DNA of 64,000 nucleotides from Acanthochlamys bracteata (GCA_019914995.1 CM034130.1:4030001-4094000); one strand, 5' to 3'; counted from the stretch's first letter, positions 49,310 to 62,514 are shown. Notes: generated by a model not told the origin, from the letters alone. Translations and numbers: made by a program.

Positions 49310-52300
49310 ATGGAGTTGAACCTCACCAAGCTTCTCTCCTCCTGCTTTCCGTCCCCATTCTTCCATCCGCCATCAGTTCGCCATTGCTCTTCTTTCTCTA
49401 ACAACCAACATCACCAGCGCAAGATCAAGCAGCAATCTTTCTCCAGTCTCTGCCACTCCTCTTCCTCCACCAAATGGTCCGACCGTCTTATCACCGACTT
49501 CCACTCTCCACTTATTTCCTCAAACACCACCAACGATAACATTGATCCTTCTCTTCTCTCCTTCTCCTCTCCCTCCGACCGCTTTCTTCCTCTCCTCATC
49601 GACTTCTACCAGGTAAAACAATAAATCTCCTCATTTCTTTGTTTCATAGGTTTTGTTCATTGAGGCATTTCGTCGAACGGGATGCAGGTGTTAGGAGCGG
49701 AGCCACATTTTCTCTCCGATGGGATTCGGAGGGCGTTTGATGCCCGGGTGTCGAAGCCTCCGCAACATGGGTTTAGTTCTGAAGCCCTTGTTGCTCGGCG
49801 ACAGATCCTGCAAGCTGCTTGTGATACACTGTGCAGTCCTGATGCTCGTGAAGAGTACGATCGCGGTCTTCTTGATGATCCCGAGGGAACAGTCACCACT
49901 CACATTCCGTGGGACAAGGTAAAAGCCCAATCATTGAGTAATGTCAACAATGCTTGTGAGTTGTTTGCATGTGTGTGGCTATTGACAGCGTTGTGCTGTA
50001 TTTTGGATTCCTCAAACTCCTAGCAATCTTGATAATTTTATGCTGGTTATTTGATGCACAATCCTGGGGAATTGTTTTTCTGACCTTTGAGCAGTGTTAT
50101 AGGCTGCTTTCTGTATGTGGGTATTTAAGATTAATGCACATTATGTATTATAACGACTAATATGTTCCCTATTTGTATGTGGTATCATTCATGATTGTTT
50201 ATGCGAGCCTTATTGTGTTTGGGATCATTAAAATTTGCGTCTGTGATACATGCATGTCTTCTGGTACCTGGAATCTCCCACCAAAATTTTCTAGCAACTT
50301 TGGAATCATTTGATAACTGCTTTGGAATTTTGGGAATAGGTCCCAGGAGCGTTGTGCGTGCTGCAAGAGGCTGGGGAGTCGAAAGCCGTGCTCCAAGTTG
50401 GACAGAGCCTGCTTACAGAAGCATTGCCTAAGTCATTTAAGCAGGATGTGGTGCTTGCCATGGCGTTGGCATATGTTGACCAGTCTAGAGATGCCATGGC
50501 TTTGAGCCCACCGGACTTTATCCGCTGCTGTGAGGTGCTCGAGATGGCCCTGAAGCTCTTGCAGGTGATTTCACTAGTTGCCGTGGCAATACTGGTTACT
50601 GGAGTTATTGTTGTCAACTTTGTTGTTTTCTCCCTAATCATTCTAAAAAACTTCTTTCTTTGAGTTCTTATAATATTGTCATTGTACTCATAGAAATTCA
50701 ACCAATTTGACAAAACTATCTGGCCAAGACTAATTTGACTGGAGTAATGAGTTTTGCTTGATCAATTCAAATTTTAAAAAAGTGGAGAGTAAAAATATGT
50801 TGGCCTCAGTCTTCTTGAGCTTATACAGTGATGTTTTACCCAATTATTCATATGAAAATATCTCATTCTTATAAAATTGTCATTTTGTTTTAAGTTATCT
50901 AATCCTGTGATTGTCTGGATGAATTCAATGTTTTCTTCCATTTTTTCATGTATGACTCCATTATGAAACATTGGCTTATGACATCCTTCTCTTATTCTCA
51001 ATGTTTTCTCCAATTAGCATTACTAGAGTGATCGATTATGATACTGATTCGTCATGATTTAGAGAATGTCTGCTCGTTATGCATCGAACCGTGACTATAT
51101 TACTTGTGTAATCATGTAGTTCAGTGATTCACAGGAGGAGGGGGCAAGCAATCTCGCACCTGATCTGCAGTTGCAGATTGATGACACTTTGGAAGAGATC
51201 ACACCTCGCTGTGTGCTTGAACTCCTTGCTCTGCCCCTTGACAAGGACCATCAAATTAGAAGAGATGAGGGTCTCTGCGTTGCATGCAACATATTATCCA
51301 CTTTTGGCAGAGGAGGTGCTTCTGCCATAGGAGGAGGATTTACTCGTGAAGACTTCATGAAGGAAGCATTCTTGCGCATGACAGCCTTTGAGCAGGTTCA
51401 TACAAATAGGGTCTCTAATTTTGTAAATATAATTTGTTGATGCTCGTTTCTAAGGAGTCGCCATATTCTCTTTGTCAGAAAGAATTTTTCATAGAAGTTC
51501 TAGACTGCATCAAAGTTTCTTACTCTTTGAGTTTGATTTCATGAAAGGTGAATATGTTTAGCTCACTGCCAAGCAGCATACCAGCGGAGCCCTTTGAAGT
51601 CTATGGTGTGGCTCTTGCTTTTGTTGCTCAAGCCTTTGTATACAAGAAGCCACATCTTGTCAAGGATGCTGAAAACCATTTTCTACAACTTCAGCAGATT
51701 AAGGGCACTTCTCTTGGTAGCCTTTCTGAATTTTCTTCTAAAGCTTATCTTGGTAGGGGGATGTGCTCACTGCTTCTTGGAAAGCTTAATGAGTGTCGTA
51801 GCTTTCTAGGCTTAGATAGTGAAAACTCACCCAACCGAGACTCATCTGTCATTGAGTTCATAACTCAGAATTGTAATGGTGAAAAAGATGAGGACTTCCT
51901 CCCTGGGCTGTGTAAACTCTTAGAGAGTTGGCTTAGTCTAGAAGTTTTGCCAAGATTCAGAGATACTAAGGACGTCTCTTTGAGGCTTGGAGATTACTAT
52001 GATAATCCCACTGTCCTCAGGTATCTTGAAAGTCTTGATGGAGTCGGGGGATCACCTTTGGCTGCTGCTGCTGCTATAGTAAGACTTGGGGCGGAGGCTG
52101 CTGCTGCTCTCAGTAACGCGAAATCAAGTGCATTTCAGGCATTGCAGAAGGTTTTTCCTTTGGTCAATAAAGTAGAAAGCTTGGACTCTAATCTTGATAT
52201 TGAAATTGGCAACTCCATCAAGGTAGCTGATGGAAATGATTCAGGTTCACTGGCTGAGGTTGCTGAAAAGCATCAGCCTGAAGCTGTAATCGAGGAAGAT

Positions 52301-55185
52301 TGGACAAAAATAATTAAGCATGATACTGTAAAGATTATGTCTGCTACTGTGGTGGTTGGATTGCTGACTCTAGCTGGTCTCAAATTTTTACCTGGAAAAA
52401 AAAATTCCCGAGTTACCCAGAAGGAAATAGGCTCTGTCTCAAGCTTGAGTGATTCAGGTAAATTTCTTTCCTTCCTTTTCCTTATAACTCTTAAAGGGGA
52501 AACAGAAAAAAAAAACATGGCCTTTTTTTCCTCCAGAAACCCATTAATTGATATGTCGGTGACTATAAACCCTATAAGTGTTTCAGCTGTCTCTTTATTC
52601 TTTTACCCCAACTACAAATACTTGTATTACAAATTTCAAACCCTTTCACCGTCCGAAATCCGATCACTGATTTCTCTGCTTAATTTAAAGTTAATTTGAG
52701 GGTTTTCGTCTTTGATAGTTGAGACCACAGCATTATGTAGCAGTATTTGCTGGTTGGATAAACAGCACGTATCAAATTGAAAAGTTTATTTAACTTATGC
52801 GATCACTTATTTCACACCAACATGCCAAGAGTTAACATGAACAGAATGCATATAGGTCTATACCCTATGTTGTCCATTCATGGCCATGTAAAATTTAGCT
52901 GAGAGGTTAGGACTTCCGATTGTTTTTATTAAGCCTACCACCTACTCTGACCAAAAGATTATGATGTTATAGACAGAGATCTAATGGCGATGGTAAGTTT
53001 ATTGAAGTGCCTTTGGCAATGTTGGAAATTTTGTTAGCTCCATGTGAATGTTGGTAAATGGACTTTAAGCGTAATATGATGCTGCTAATGAAATTTCTTC
53101 AGCATAGTTCTTTTGAGTAAGGTGTGATAGTAGTAAGCGTATTAGCTATTCGTTTAATGAGATTTATGTCGATAAGCTGTTAGTGAATGCTGTAAAATGA
53201 ACTCTGTGTTTAAGAGAATGCTGATAATGAAATTTTTTTGCCATAATTCTGTCAAGAAAGGTGTGAGTTTTAAATGTATGAGCTAATGTCTAATAGGTTC
53301 TTTATAATTGAGATTTTCATGATAATTTTATGCACTCCATGGTTCATACTTCAGTTAGTGACAGTTTTCAAAACTAGTTTTAATTACTTTTACATCTTTA
53401 GGATTCGGACTAGCTTTCACCAGTAACCTTAAATGCCTTGTAATCATTTATACAAGTTCGCACCTTTAGAGAAACCTCAATATTTCTGGTGTTAGTTTGT
53501 GAATAGTTCCTGGTTCTTATTACTTAGATTTCCTTCTACAGATGATCATGCTGTTGGTAACTTAGTAGAGGATATACCTAAAATGGATGCTAGGAATGCT
53601 GAAACTCTAATTCGCAAATGGCAGTACATCAAATCACAGGCGTTGGGCCCTGGTCACAATGTTGCAGGATTGGCAGAGGTGAGCCTTGTCCTTTTTCCCT
53701 TTTAATGTGTTTGATGATCTTGTGCCTCTAACCTCTTTCGTGTCTTTCTGTAATAAGGAATCCCTGTACTTCATTATCTCTAAAATACCTACTCTAATCT
53801 AAATGGAAAGAAGCTGCTGTTGATTGTCTCAATCAGGATGGCGTTTGGCTACTATTGTTATGAGTAAGATTACAATGAGTCGGTAATTGTTACCAAGCAT
53901 ATCAAGTCTGGCATAGTTATATGGTGCGAACTTTGCCAACATGACCTCTTTCTTGGCCCAATTGGCCATTATGAACCGCATAATAGCAAGCTGGCTATCA
54001 GCAGAAAAGAAAGGTCTTTCTAGTAGCATAACAATTATAATACTTGAGGATGCTAAATTCCATTTCTGAAGCTAATCAAATGAAGGTATTAATGTTAGAC
54101 CTATATTGTGCGCTGTGCATAAATATTGTAACCATACTTACTATGGAGACGTTGTCTTTAATTAGCAGATATCTCAGCTTTTATGGTTAGATTTTGTAGG
54201 AAGGTAGCATTACTTTTACTAATTTCTAGTTCAAATGGATATAATCTTACCACTTTTGGAAGTATGAAGAGATGATTGAATAAATGCATGTGACTTAGTC
54301 TACAAACTTTAGATTTAATGTGTGAGGAAACATGCACTTATGCAGAATTAAAGCAATATATGATTGCACTAGATGGTTCTTTTAAGTGGCATAGATACAA
54401 AGTCATTTCAGACTCCTTTTTTCTATCTAATTTCTTAGAAATTTTATTTTTAATTTAATGCAGGGATTTATAGAAGGCTAGGAACACTAGTGAGTTTGCA
54501 TAGACAGGATTTATATGAAGTAGATATGTCATAGATTTTTTTTGTCTCCAAATTTAAAGGGCATAATACAAAGACCCTCCTAAACTTAGGGCATTTCTTA
54601 AGCCTGCGGATTTGGACACTGTTAAAAGATATTTATTTAACTAAGCAAGAGGTCGTTGGAAAATTTCATATAGGAAATGCTTTTAAGTTTAAACTACAGG
54701 AGTAATGCTGATAGCCTAAAATGCATGCATGTGTGCATGCACGGGAGTACTCCTTGTTCAAAGTAACCATCTTCTCTTGCGCTGAGGTTGCATGTGAGAA
54801 TAACTTAAGAGGAAACTTGCATCAGTTCTGATGCTATAGTTCTTGTTTGCAATTCAATGTAATATTGACTTATTGAAGTTTCATTTGACGTCAGGTTTTA
54901 GATGGTAGGATGCTGAAAATATGGACGGATCGAGCAGCTGAGGCTGCAAAAAGCGGTTGGTTCTGGGAATACACTCTTCTTGGTGTTACTGTTGATAGTG
55001 TGACCCTCTCTTTTGATGGCCGTCGAGCCATAGTGGAGACAACAATTGAGGAGGGAGCTCAGCTAACAAGTACTTCTCAACCACAGCAAAATGATTCCTC
55101 GACTACCACATACTCTGTCAGATATGAGTTTGCCTTCTCAAATGATGGTTGGAAGATTACCGAAGGAGCTGTCCTCAAATCATAG
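49310..55185 (+). CDS. ARC6: ARC6, chloroplast division protein
   Basis: Seven exons with GT/AG borders and matching phase: 49310-49612, 49688-49918, 50340-50564, 51135-51395, 51548-52457, 53542-53678 and 54895-55185. They encode 785 residues (Arabidopsis ARC6, 801). ARC6 spans the chloroplast inner envelope, anchors FtsZ rings on the stromal side and binds PDV2 through its intermembrane-space domain. Residues 1 to about 70 are Ser/Thr-rich and poor in acids, as for a transit peptide. The J-like domain starts at FYQVLGAEPHFLSDGIRRAF (about 98) and has RVSKPPQ where true J proteins have HPD, as in ARC6. Conserved blocks follow: VPGALCVLQEAGE, LPKSFKQDVVLAMALAYVD, TLEEITPRCVLELLALPL, SPLAAAAAIVRLGAE. 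One membrane segment lies at about 603-621 (IMSATVVVGLLTLAGLKFL). The C-terminal ARC6-like domain begins at LDGRMLKIWTDRAAEAAKSG and ends GWKITEGAVLKS. The ATG is the first in the frame. Confidence 0.96.
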
Positions 55186-55658
55186 ATAGTAGCCTTCAAC
55201 GCCAGTATTCAGTCTATTGTCTGTAAATATCTAGCTTTCTCTGTTTTCTTTCACCACTCCCCCTGGAATATGTGCCTTTCTGCTGTGCTGTTGTATTGCA
55301 ATTGAATAACTATAATACTTGAGAAGGTGGCAGATTCTCAGCGAGATGTGGACACTTCTTTTGGCAGAAAGAAAATGAAATTCAATTTTGTTGTCAGGAT
55401 ATATGTCCATACATGCGTCATAGATATATGAAATCTGTAATAACTTCTTTTTTTGGCTTCAGTCACCCTGCACAGCACAACAAATCCTTTTTTTAATACT
55501 GGATGCAAACACCATTATTCGGATTATATTTAATTTAGTAACTCCTTACGTTTTAGTGAATCCTCTTTATGAGATGAAAATCAATTATCTATTAACACGT
55601 TAATTATGAAGCAAATCAGGATCAAAACAGTCTTATCTGTATCAGCTTCCATTCTTAG

Positions 55659-55717
55659 ATGGTATGGATTCAAAATCCGGAGACTTGTTTAGAACTTGGA
55701 TTTTGAATCCATACCAT
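55659..55717. repeat. Perfect 20-bp inverted repeat (hairpin) downstream of ARC6
   Basis: The arm 55,659-55,678 (atggtatggattcaaaatcc) is exactly complementary to 55,698-55,717, with a 19-nt loop. It lies about 470 bp beyond the ARC6 stop codon. It could be a small foldback element or a structure in a long 3' UTR. Confidence 0.9.
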
Positions 55718-55883
55718 AATGTCAAAACCAGACACAAAAAACAAGTCGTTCGCTTTCAAACCAGACACAAAAACAAATATCTCTTGCGGCTTTTAAAATA
55801 AAATATATCCACTTATCGCCGCCTAGTTGGAACACCGCCTGCATCTTTCCGCCATGCACGTTCTCGTCACCGAACTACTGTAG

Positions 55884-56052
55884 TGCGTTTGTCTTTGCAT
55901 TCCATAAAAATTAATTTATATTTTTTTTATTATATATTTTTTAAATATTTTTTATAAATTTTTTTAGTAATTTTTTTATTTTATTATTTTTTTAAAATAA
56001 AAAAAATCTTTATTTTATAAAAATTTTATTTCAAAAATACTTCTAAACATCC
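55884..56052. mobile_element. MITE immediately upstream of the Kazal-gene TATA box
   Basis: The left end 'tgcgtttgtctttgcattcc' and the reverse-complemented right end 'ggatgtttagaagtattttt' are imperfect inverted repeats of the GCGTTTGG family; A/T-run interior of 169 bp. The right end touches the TATA box at 56,053. Confidence 0.55.
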
Positions 56053-56063
56053 TTTATATATAT
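56053..56063 (+). promoter_or_regulatory. TATA box of Kazal-type gene
   Basis: 'tttatatatat' lies 43 bp upstream of the ATG at 56,106, implying a very short 5' leader of about 15-20 nt. Confidence 0.6.
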
Positions 56064-56105
56064 CTCTAAGGAACAACTGCAATAGCAACGCATCTCACAA
56101 GCACC

Positions 56106-56378
56106 ATGGCGAAGCAAAGTTTCTTTCTCGTTCTCCTTCTCCTAAGCTTGGTTGTTAATAACTCTACTGCAAGGCCTGTAAACATCTGCGCTGATACCGG
56201 TGGAGCCTTTTCTTCTTCTGTAGCACCATCAACAACAGCACGACCATCTTGCGCAATCAGATGCATTCGTGCAGACCCTGTTTGCGGTGTCAATGGAGTT
56301 ACCTACTGGTGTGGCTGTCCGGAGGCGGGCTGCAACCACGTCCGTGTTATCAAGCGTGGTCCGTGTCAAACAAGTTGA
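56106..56378 (+). CDS. Secreted Kazal-type serine protease inhibitor family protein
   Basis: A 90-residue intronless gene. Residues 1-22 form a signal peptide (SFFLVLLLLSLVV core, likely cut after STA). The mature part has eight cysteines. The pattern CIRADPVCGVNGVTYWCGC followed by PEAGC and IKRGPC matches the plant small Kazal-type family, which shares the VCG..G.TY core with animal Kazal inhibitors. Animal Kazal domains block serine proteases through a reactive loop; whether the plant members do is not well established, so a role in defence or apoplastic protease control is inference. A Ser/Thr/Ala linker sits between the first Cys and the domain. The ATG lies 43 bp after the TATA box. The gene is bracketed by two MITEs. 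Confidence 0.85.
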   Translation: MAKQSFFLVLLLLSLVVNNSTARPVNICADTGGAFSSSVAPSTTARPSCAIRCIRADPVCGVNGVTYWCGCPEAGCNHVRVIKRGPCQTS

Positions 56379-56506
56379 TCCATGAGTTTTTCCTTTCTTG
56401 CATTTGCATTATTATGCATGAACATGGCTTCAGTAGTAGCCGAAACTACTTATATATGTAGTATGTTCATAAGCTCACTTAGCTGCATGCGGTGAATAAG
56501 CAGTGC

Positions 56507-56765
56507 GGAGCGTTTGGGAATATTTATAAAATAGAGTTTTTTTAAAATAGATAGTATTTTTATTTTTTTTAAAAAATAAATTTTATTTTTTTACTTCTGA
56601 AAAAATTAATAAAAATATGTAATAAAAAAATTTCATTCTGCAAAAATTTTTTATATTTTCTAAAATTTTAAATAAATTTTTATATATTTATAAAATATAT
56701 ATTAAAAAATATAAAATTAAAAAAAATTAAAAAGTAGCATTTGATAAGCTCAACCAAACGAGCTC
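56507..56765. mobile_element. MITE downstream of the Kazal-type gene
   Basis: The left end 'ggagcgtttgggaatattta' and the reverse-complemented right end 'gagctcgtttggttgagctt' are inverted termini. The interior matches the copies at 12,578 and 28,711 over most of its 259 bp, including 'tataaaatatatattaaaaa'. It begins about 130 bp past the Kazal stop codon. Confidence 0.65.
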
Positions 56766-57723
56766 GCATGCATCTGTCTGCAATATGGAGTGATATGTGC
56801 GTTAGAATAAGGTTATCATGGTTTTGGAACACCGAATCTGTCTATTGATCTGCATCCAGAAAACTCATATATGATTACTGAACCTACTTTTGTCTTCATG
56901 TGTTCATTCAATTTTTTTGAATGTTTATTAAATAAAATTTTTTTAGAATAAAAAATATTTGAATAGTTATAAAAAAATAAAAATTATAAATATAAATATA
57001 AATATTGCATATATTTAATTTTTCTATATTAAAATCAAATTTTAAAATAATTTTGTAAAAATTTTAATAAAAAATGTGCCGTGTTTTTTAGAAATTAAAA
57101 GCATCTAAAACGTTTAGAAAACGATGCCTAAATAAGCTTGGAAGATAGTTTCGATCACTATCGTTCCAACAGCTTATCGTTAGTAAATAGTGAGACTTGA
57201 AAAGCTTCAGAGTAATCAAAGATAGAGTTAGCTCAGTTCGATTCCAGTTATGAACAAATTTGTCCTGATCTTTCCTCTTTTCCCTTTCAAAAGGTGAAGG
57301 GAAATGCATTGAGAAAATGTAATAATTGTTGAACTGGAAGACAGCGTGCATAGTGTACGTTGCACAACTTCGATGCACTTGTCATGTGTGTTGTGCAGGT
57401 TGCAGTCTATTTGACAAAGTTGTTTTAATTGTGACTAGCACAGCCACGCAACAGCGGACGAAGTATTGTAGTGTCGTCGTCATCAGAAGATGAAGGACTG
57501 CTTCGTTTTCTTTTACTTGTTTCTCTAAAGTTATTATCTTTGGCTTGGGGGAAGACGGTCGTTTTCTTTGTCGCTGATAAGACGGTACTTGCTTAATCCC
57601 CTTAATCCAATGCCTCGTACCAACAAGTGTAACTATTCCCTGAATCATATCTACAGAAAAAAGACATGAAGAGAAAAGAACGGCTTACGCCTTACCTCAT
57701 GAAACCTAAGCATCCCTGCTGCA
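56766..57723. other. Non-genic or weakly exon-like stretch beside the copia element
   Basis: AT-rich to about 57,100. On the minus strand about 57,410-57,640 reads in one frame as a basic/Ser/Asp-rich segment (TSKRKRSSPSSSDDDDTTIL) following a possible acceptor 'ttttttctgtag'; an upstream piece ending 'catgag|gtaagg' near 57,690 could be a preceding exon. Other stops lie in the same frame, so I do not call a gene. It may be the remnant of a host transcription unit into which the copia element landed. Confidence 0.3.
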
Positions 57724-57728
57724 AGTGG

Positions 57729-57896
57729 AATTGAATAATAAAATCACAAGTTGAATTTCTTATTGTATTTCTTAATTAAAGAGCTATATATATATATATA
57801 GGAATACAAGTAACTAAATTAGGAAGATTATCTAATATCTAAGTTAGAAAATATATCAAATTCAATATCTAATTTAGGAAACTAAATATTTTAACA
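57729..57896 (-). repeat. 3' LTR of the copia element
   Basis: 168 bp. Read on the minus strand it runs from TGTTAAAATATTTAG to TTATTCAATT. It contains a TA run (about 57,785-57,801) longer than in the 5' LTR. Confidence 0.9.
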
Positions 57897-57910
57897 CTCT
57901 CCCTCAAGTT
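57897..57910 (-). other. Polypurine tract of the copia element
   Basis: On the minus strand 'aacttgagggagag' sits directly before the TG of the 3' LTR, the expected place for plus-strand priming. Confidence 0.85.
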
Positions 57911-60900
57911 GGTGCATAGATGTCACACATGCCTAACTTGTCTAAAAACTTTGAAAAGACATGCTTTGAAACTGGCTTGGTGAGAATGTCGGCCAATTGA
58001 TCTTCTGATCTAATTTTAGGCAACTCCAAAATATTTTCATCCAACTTTTCCTTTATGAAGAACCTGTCTACCTCAACATGTTTTGTGCGATCATGTTGGA
58101 CTGGATTATGTGCTATGTCACATGCTGTTTTGTTATCACAAAACAATCGAATCGATTGCTTAGACGTAAAGTTCAAATCTTTTAGAAGAAGTTTCAACCA
58201 TAATGCTTCACAAAGTCCGAGTGCTAAACCTCTGAATTCAGCTTCTGCACTTGAGCGTGCTACAACATTTTATTTTTTGCTTCTCTATATAACTAGGTTA
58301 CTCATTCCACAAATGTAAAGTAACCCGAGGTGGACCGTCTATCATCAATTGCTCCAAATTGATCAAAGATCGGTATATACATCTATATTTTGACAATTTA
58401 TATTCTTTGTGAATGCAATTCCCTTTCCAGAGCAGGACTTTAAGTACCTCAAAATGCGACATTCGCATTCATGTGTTGCTCTCGAGATTATGCATAAATT
58501 GGCTAACAATACTCAATGCATAGGCAAGATCAGGTCTTGTATGTGCTAGGTACATCAATCTTCCTACCAGTCTCTGATATCTCCCTTTATTAGCTGGTAC
58601 CTGATTAGTCTCAATCGCAGCGACTTGACCCTTCTTCCACCGGTGTATCAATTGGTTGACACGCAGACATACCAGTCTCTTCTAATAGGTCTAAGGCATA
58701 CTTTCGTTGTGACAGAAAAATTCCCTTCTTAGATCGAGACACTTCGATTCCAAGAAAGTACTTCAAAGGACCAAGATCTTTCATTTCAAATTCTCTAGAT
58801 AAGTAATCTTGCAATGCCTTCATTTCTTCCTGATCATTTCACAGAATAACCATGTCATCTACGTATTCAATAAGAGCAGTGATTTTGTCATACCTTTTCT
58901 TCAGAAATAAGGTGTGATCTGAATTGCTCTGATGATATCTAAATGCTACCATAGACTTTGTGAATCTTCCAAACCATGCTCTTGGAGATTGTTTTAGCCC
59001 ATAAATTGATTTCTTTAATCTACACACCTTCTGTCTGTGGACTTCTGATGAATTGCATCCTGGTGGAAGATCCATATAAACCTCTTCAGTCAATTCACCA
59101 TGTAGAAAGGCGTTCTTCACATCAAATTGTTGTAATGACCAATCTAAATTCACAGCTAAAGATAACAAGACTCGAACAGTATTGATTTTAGCTACAGGTG
59201 CAAAAATATCTGTGTAGTCGATTCCGTAGGTTTGGGTGTACCCTTTTGCAACCAATCTTGCCTTGAAACGTTTGACTGTACCATCTGCTTTATACTTAAC
59301 AGTATATACCCATCGGCATCCAACTATGGTCTTTCCTGGAGGGAGATTGACAAGTTCCCAAGTTCTATTCTTTTGTAAGGACTTCATCTCTTCATTCATA
59401 GCTTCTTTCCATCTTGGGTCATTTAAGGCTTCCTGCACACTGTTAGGAATAGATACAGTAGATAATTGATTTACAAATGACAGATTTGATTCTGACAGCC
59501 GATGATTAGACACAAAATGACTCATGGGGTATTTGGTTTTACTAAAAAGTTCAAGTTCATAAGTAGGCTTAGGAATACCTCTATTATGACGGTGTGGTAA
59601 CTGTCTTCTGAATGCTTCAGATATTGGGTTAAGAACATCCTCAGCAGTCGATTGGTTTGGTATGTTTGTTGATTGTGGAGCGAGGGACTCTGGATTAGGT
59701 GCCATATTTTCAGATCTTGAGTGTTCAGTATTTTCATTCACTGTCAAACCAAATAAGTCATCGTTAATTACTTCTGACAAAGAGTTGTCGTCACTGTTGT
59801 CCACTGCTTGATAGGCAAACTCAGACAATCTATTTTCCTCTGAAGAGTGAGATTCATAATCTAAAGTCTGAACTTCCCTAAAATTCTTCCCCTGAAGTTC
59901 AGCCTCAGCAGAAAAATACATTGTATTTTCATGAAATACAACATCCATTGTGGTAAAAATACGCTGAGTTGGAGGATGATAACACCGGTACCCTTTTTGA
60001 GACACAGCATACCCAAGAAAGACACATCTCAAAGCTCGAGGACTCAACTTATTACGTTGGTGATGGTGAAGATGTACAAACGCCACACAACCAAAGATAC
60101 GTGGGGGCAAATTCGACGTTGCTGGTGAAACCACTGCTTCCAAAAGAGATGCAAATGGTGTTTTAAAATCTGTAGAACTCGACGGTACCCGATTCATAAG
60201 ATATGCTGCAGAAGCTAGTGCTTCTCCCTAATAAGTTGACGGTAAATGAGCATCTATCAATAAGGCACGAACCACTTCCAATAAGTGTCGATTCTTTCTT
60301 TCAAAGAACCGTTTTGTTGGGGTGTATTAGGACATGTAGTTTGATGAACTATCCCATGTGCTTCTAAATACTGTTGAAATGCGGAACACTTATATTCTCC
60401 ACCGTTATCACTACGAAGAACTTGAATTTGTGCATTATATTGAGTCCGAACTATCTTATGGAACTTTTGAAACAAGTAGCTCACTTCACCTTTAGACTTC
60501 ATCAAGAAAAGCCATGTCATTACGTGCACACCATCAATAAAAGTAACAAACCATCGCGATCCACCTAATGTAGTAACCTTAGATGGACCCCAAACATCAG
60601 AAGTATTATCATAAAAGGTAATGGACTTTTATTCAAGCATAACGGAAAAGAAGTACAATGACTTTTTGCCAGTTCACAAACATCACATTGAAAACTAGAA
60701 ACTTCAAGTTTTGCAAATAAACTAGGAAATAATTTTTTCAGATAACCAAAAGAAGCATGCCACAACCGTCGATGCCATAACAAGATTTCTGATTTCATCT
60801 TCTCACCTTTTAAGTCATCCACTATCAAAGCCTGATGCAACTTATCTGAACTCTTTGGCACCAAATCCAAATAATACAATTGCCCTCGCTTAGTACCATA

Positions 60901-62514
60901 ACCAATCATCTGCTTTGTTTGGATGTCCTTGAACACATAAGATTCAGGCCAAAAAATTACAACACAAGATAAAGTGTTATAACCTATGGATGGAACAACT
61001 AAAACTGAATCTAAACTCAAACTATTAGTGAAGTTCACAGATCCTGCACCAATAACAGAGTTCAAATTACCATTGGCAGTTGAAACAAAATTTTGTGAGG
61101 AAGATTTAAGGTTTAAGACATGTCTAGAATCAAACGTCATATGATCTGTAGCACCAGAATCAATTATCCATGTACTATTAGAAACAGGTGTAGAAGTATG
61201 TAAAACCTTACCTCCAGTGTCAGTGGTAGCTACTAATGCTGAGCCCTGTGTAGCATCATCATCATCCTCTGTCTTCGTCTCAACAACTGCAGCAATATGG
61301 CCCTTTTTGGAACCTCGCTTCTGTTGATCACGACTATGATTCCACCATTCTAGATATCCAATAAGTTCAAAGCACTTCATTTTAGTATGGCCAGATTTAT
61401 TACAATGAGTGCATTTGGATGTTGACTCTTGTGCAATCTTAGAGTGTGTCGCCTTTGTATGATCATGCCAGTGTCGTACCATCATAAGCGGAAGCTTCAA
61501 AGATTTTCGCACTCGGTTTTCAGTAGAGCGACGCGTACATCCTCACGGCACGAATTAACGAATAACATTCTTCTAGATCTGAACGATTCTTTACGAAGAT
61601 TTCTCCACGAACTGCTCAAAATCACTATCCAAGCCAAAGAAGAAATATGTGTACTCTTAGTCGCTCAATGGACTTTCTATATGCCAAAATATCATCGGGA
61701 TCTTTCATTACCACCTTATCACGATGGTCTAATTCTCGAAAAATTTCTATCAATTCTCCATAATATTCAGAGATAGATTTTTCACTGCTTAGCAAGAAAT
61801 GCTTTTTGGTTTAAAGAGAATACCTGCAGTTCATCACTCCCATCATAAAACGTTTTTGATAAAGCACTCCAAATCTCTCGAGCAGTAGGTAAGCGTAAAT
61901 AGCGTTTCATAATTTCTGGAGTCATGGACATAAGTAGCCATCTCTTTACTTTCTGATTTTCAGCATACCACTTTTCATATCCAGCATCTGATTCATTAGG
62001 TGGTTTTGTCTTACCACGTATATAAGAAAGCTTCTCTCTTTCAGCAAATGTGCATCTCCATTAATTGATACCATATATCATAATTAGTCTCATTAAGAAT
62101 AATTCCTGAATTGAATGCACCTTCTGATTGAATTATAACTTGAGTGGTTCCAGACATAACTGCTGCGACGATGGAAGCTATGGCGACCGGCAGAGACAGT
62201 AGCGGCAGAGACGCAATCGAGCGTTCTTGCGGTGAGCTCGCGATCCGACGTCGGTAGCGTGCTAAGATTTAGCTGCGGCAACGATGAGCAGCGGCGGCGG
62301 CGTGAGATGGCGGGTCTTCAAGCGAGATATGATGGTATTCCGGCAGCGACGGTTGCTAGGGTTTTAAAATTTCCCCTCCTTCTTTTTTTTTTTTTTGATA
62401 ATAAAATAGCACTGTCGATTTAACAGCAACAATAATCGTCGACAACAATTACCAGTCGTCCGATGAAGTAATTTGAATTTTTTCTTGTGATATAATAATG
62501 GTAAAACCAGGTTT

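Noticed and set aside
57220-57260. 'gctcagttcgattcc' resembling tRNA A/B-box words
   Set aside because: No cloverleaf can be folded around it; spacing between box-like words is wrong.
62232-62423. 63-codon open frame near the copia 5' end
   Set aside because: It lies antisense to the leader and gag start of the copia element and has no independent support.
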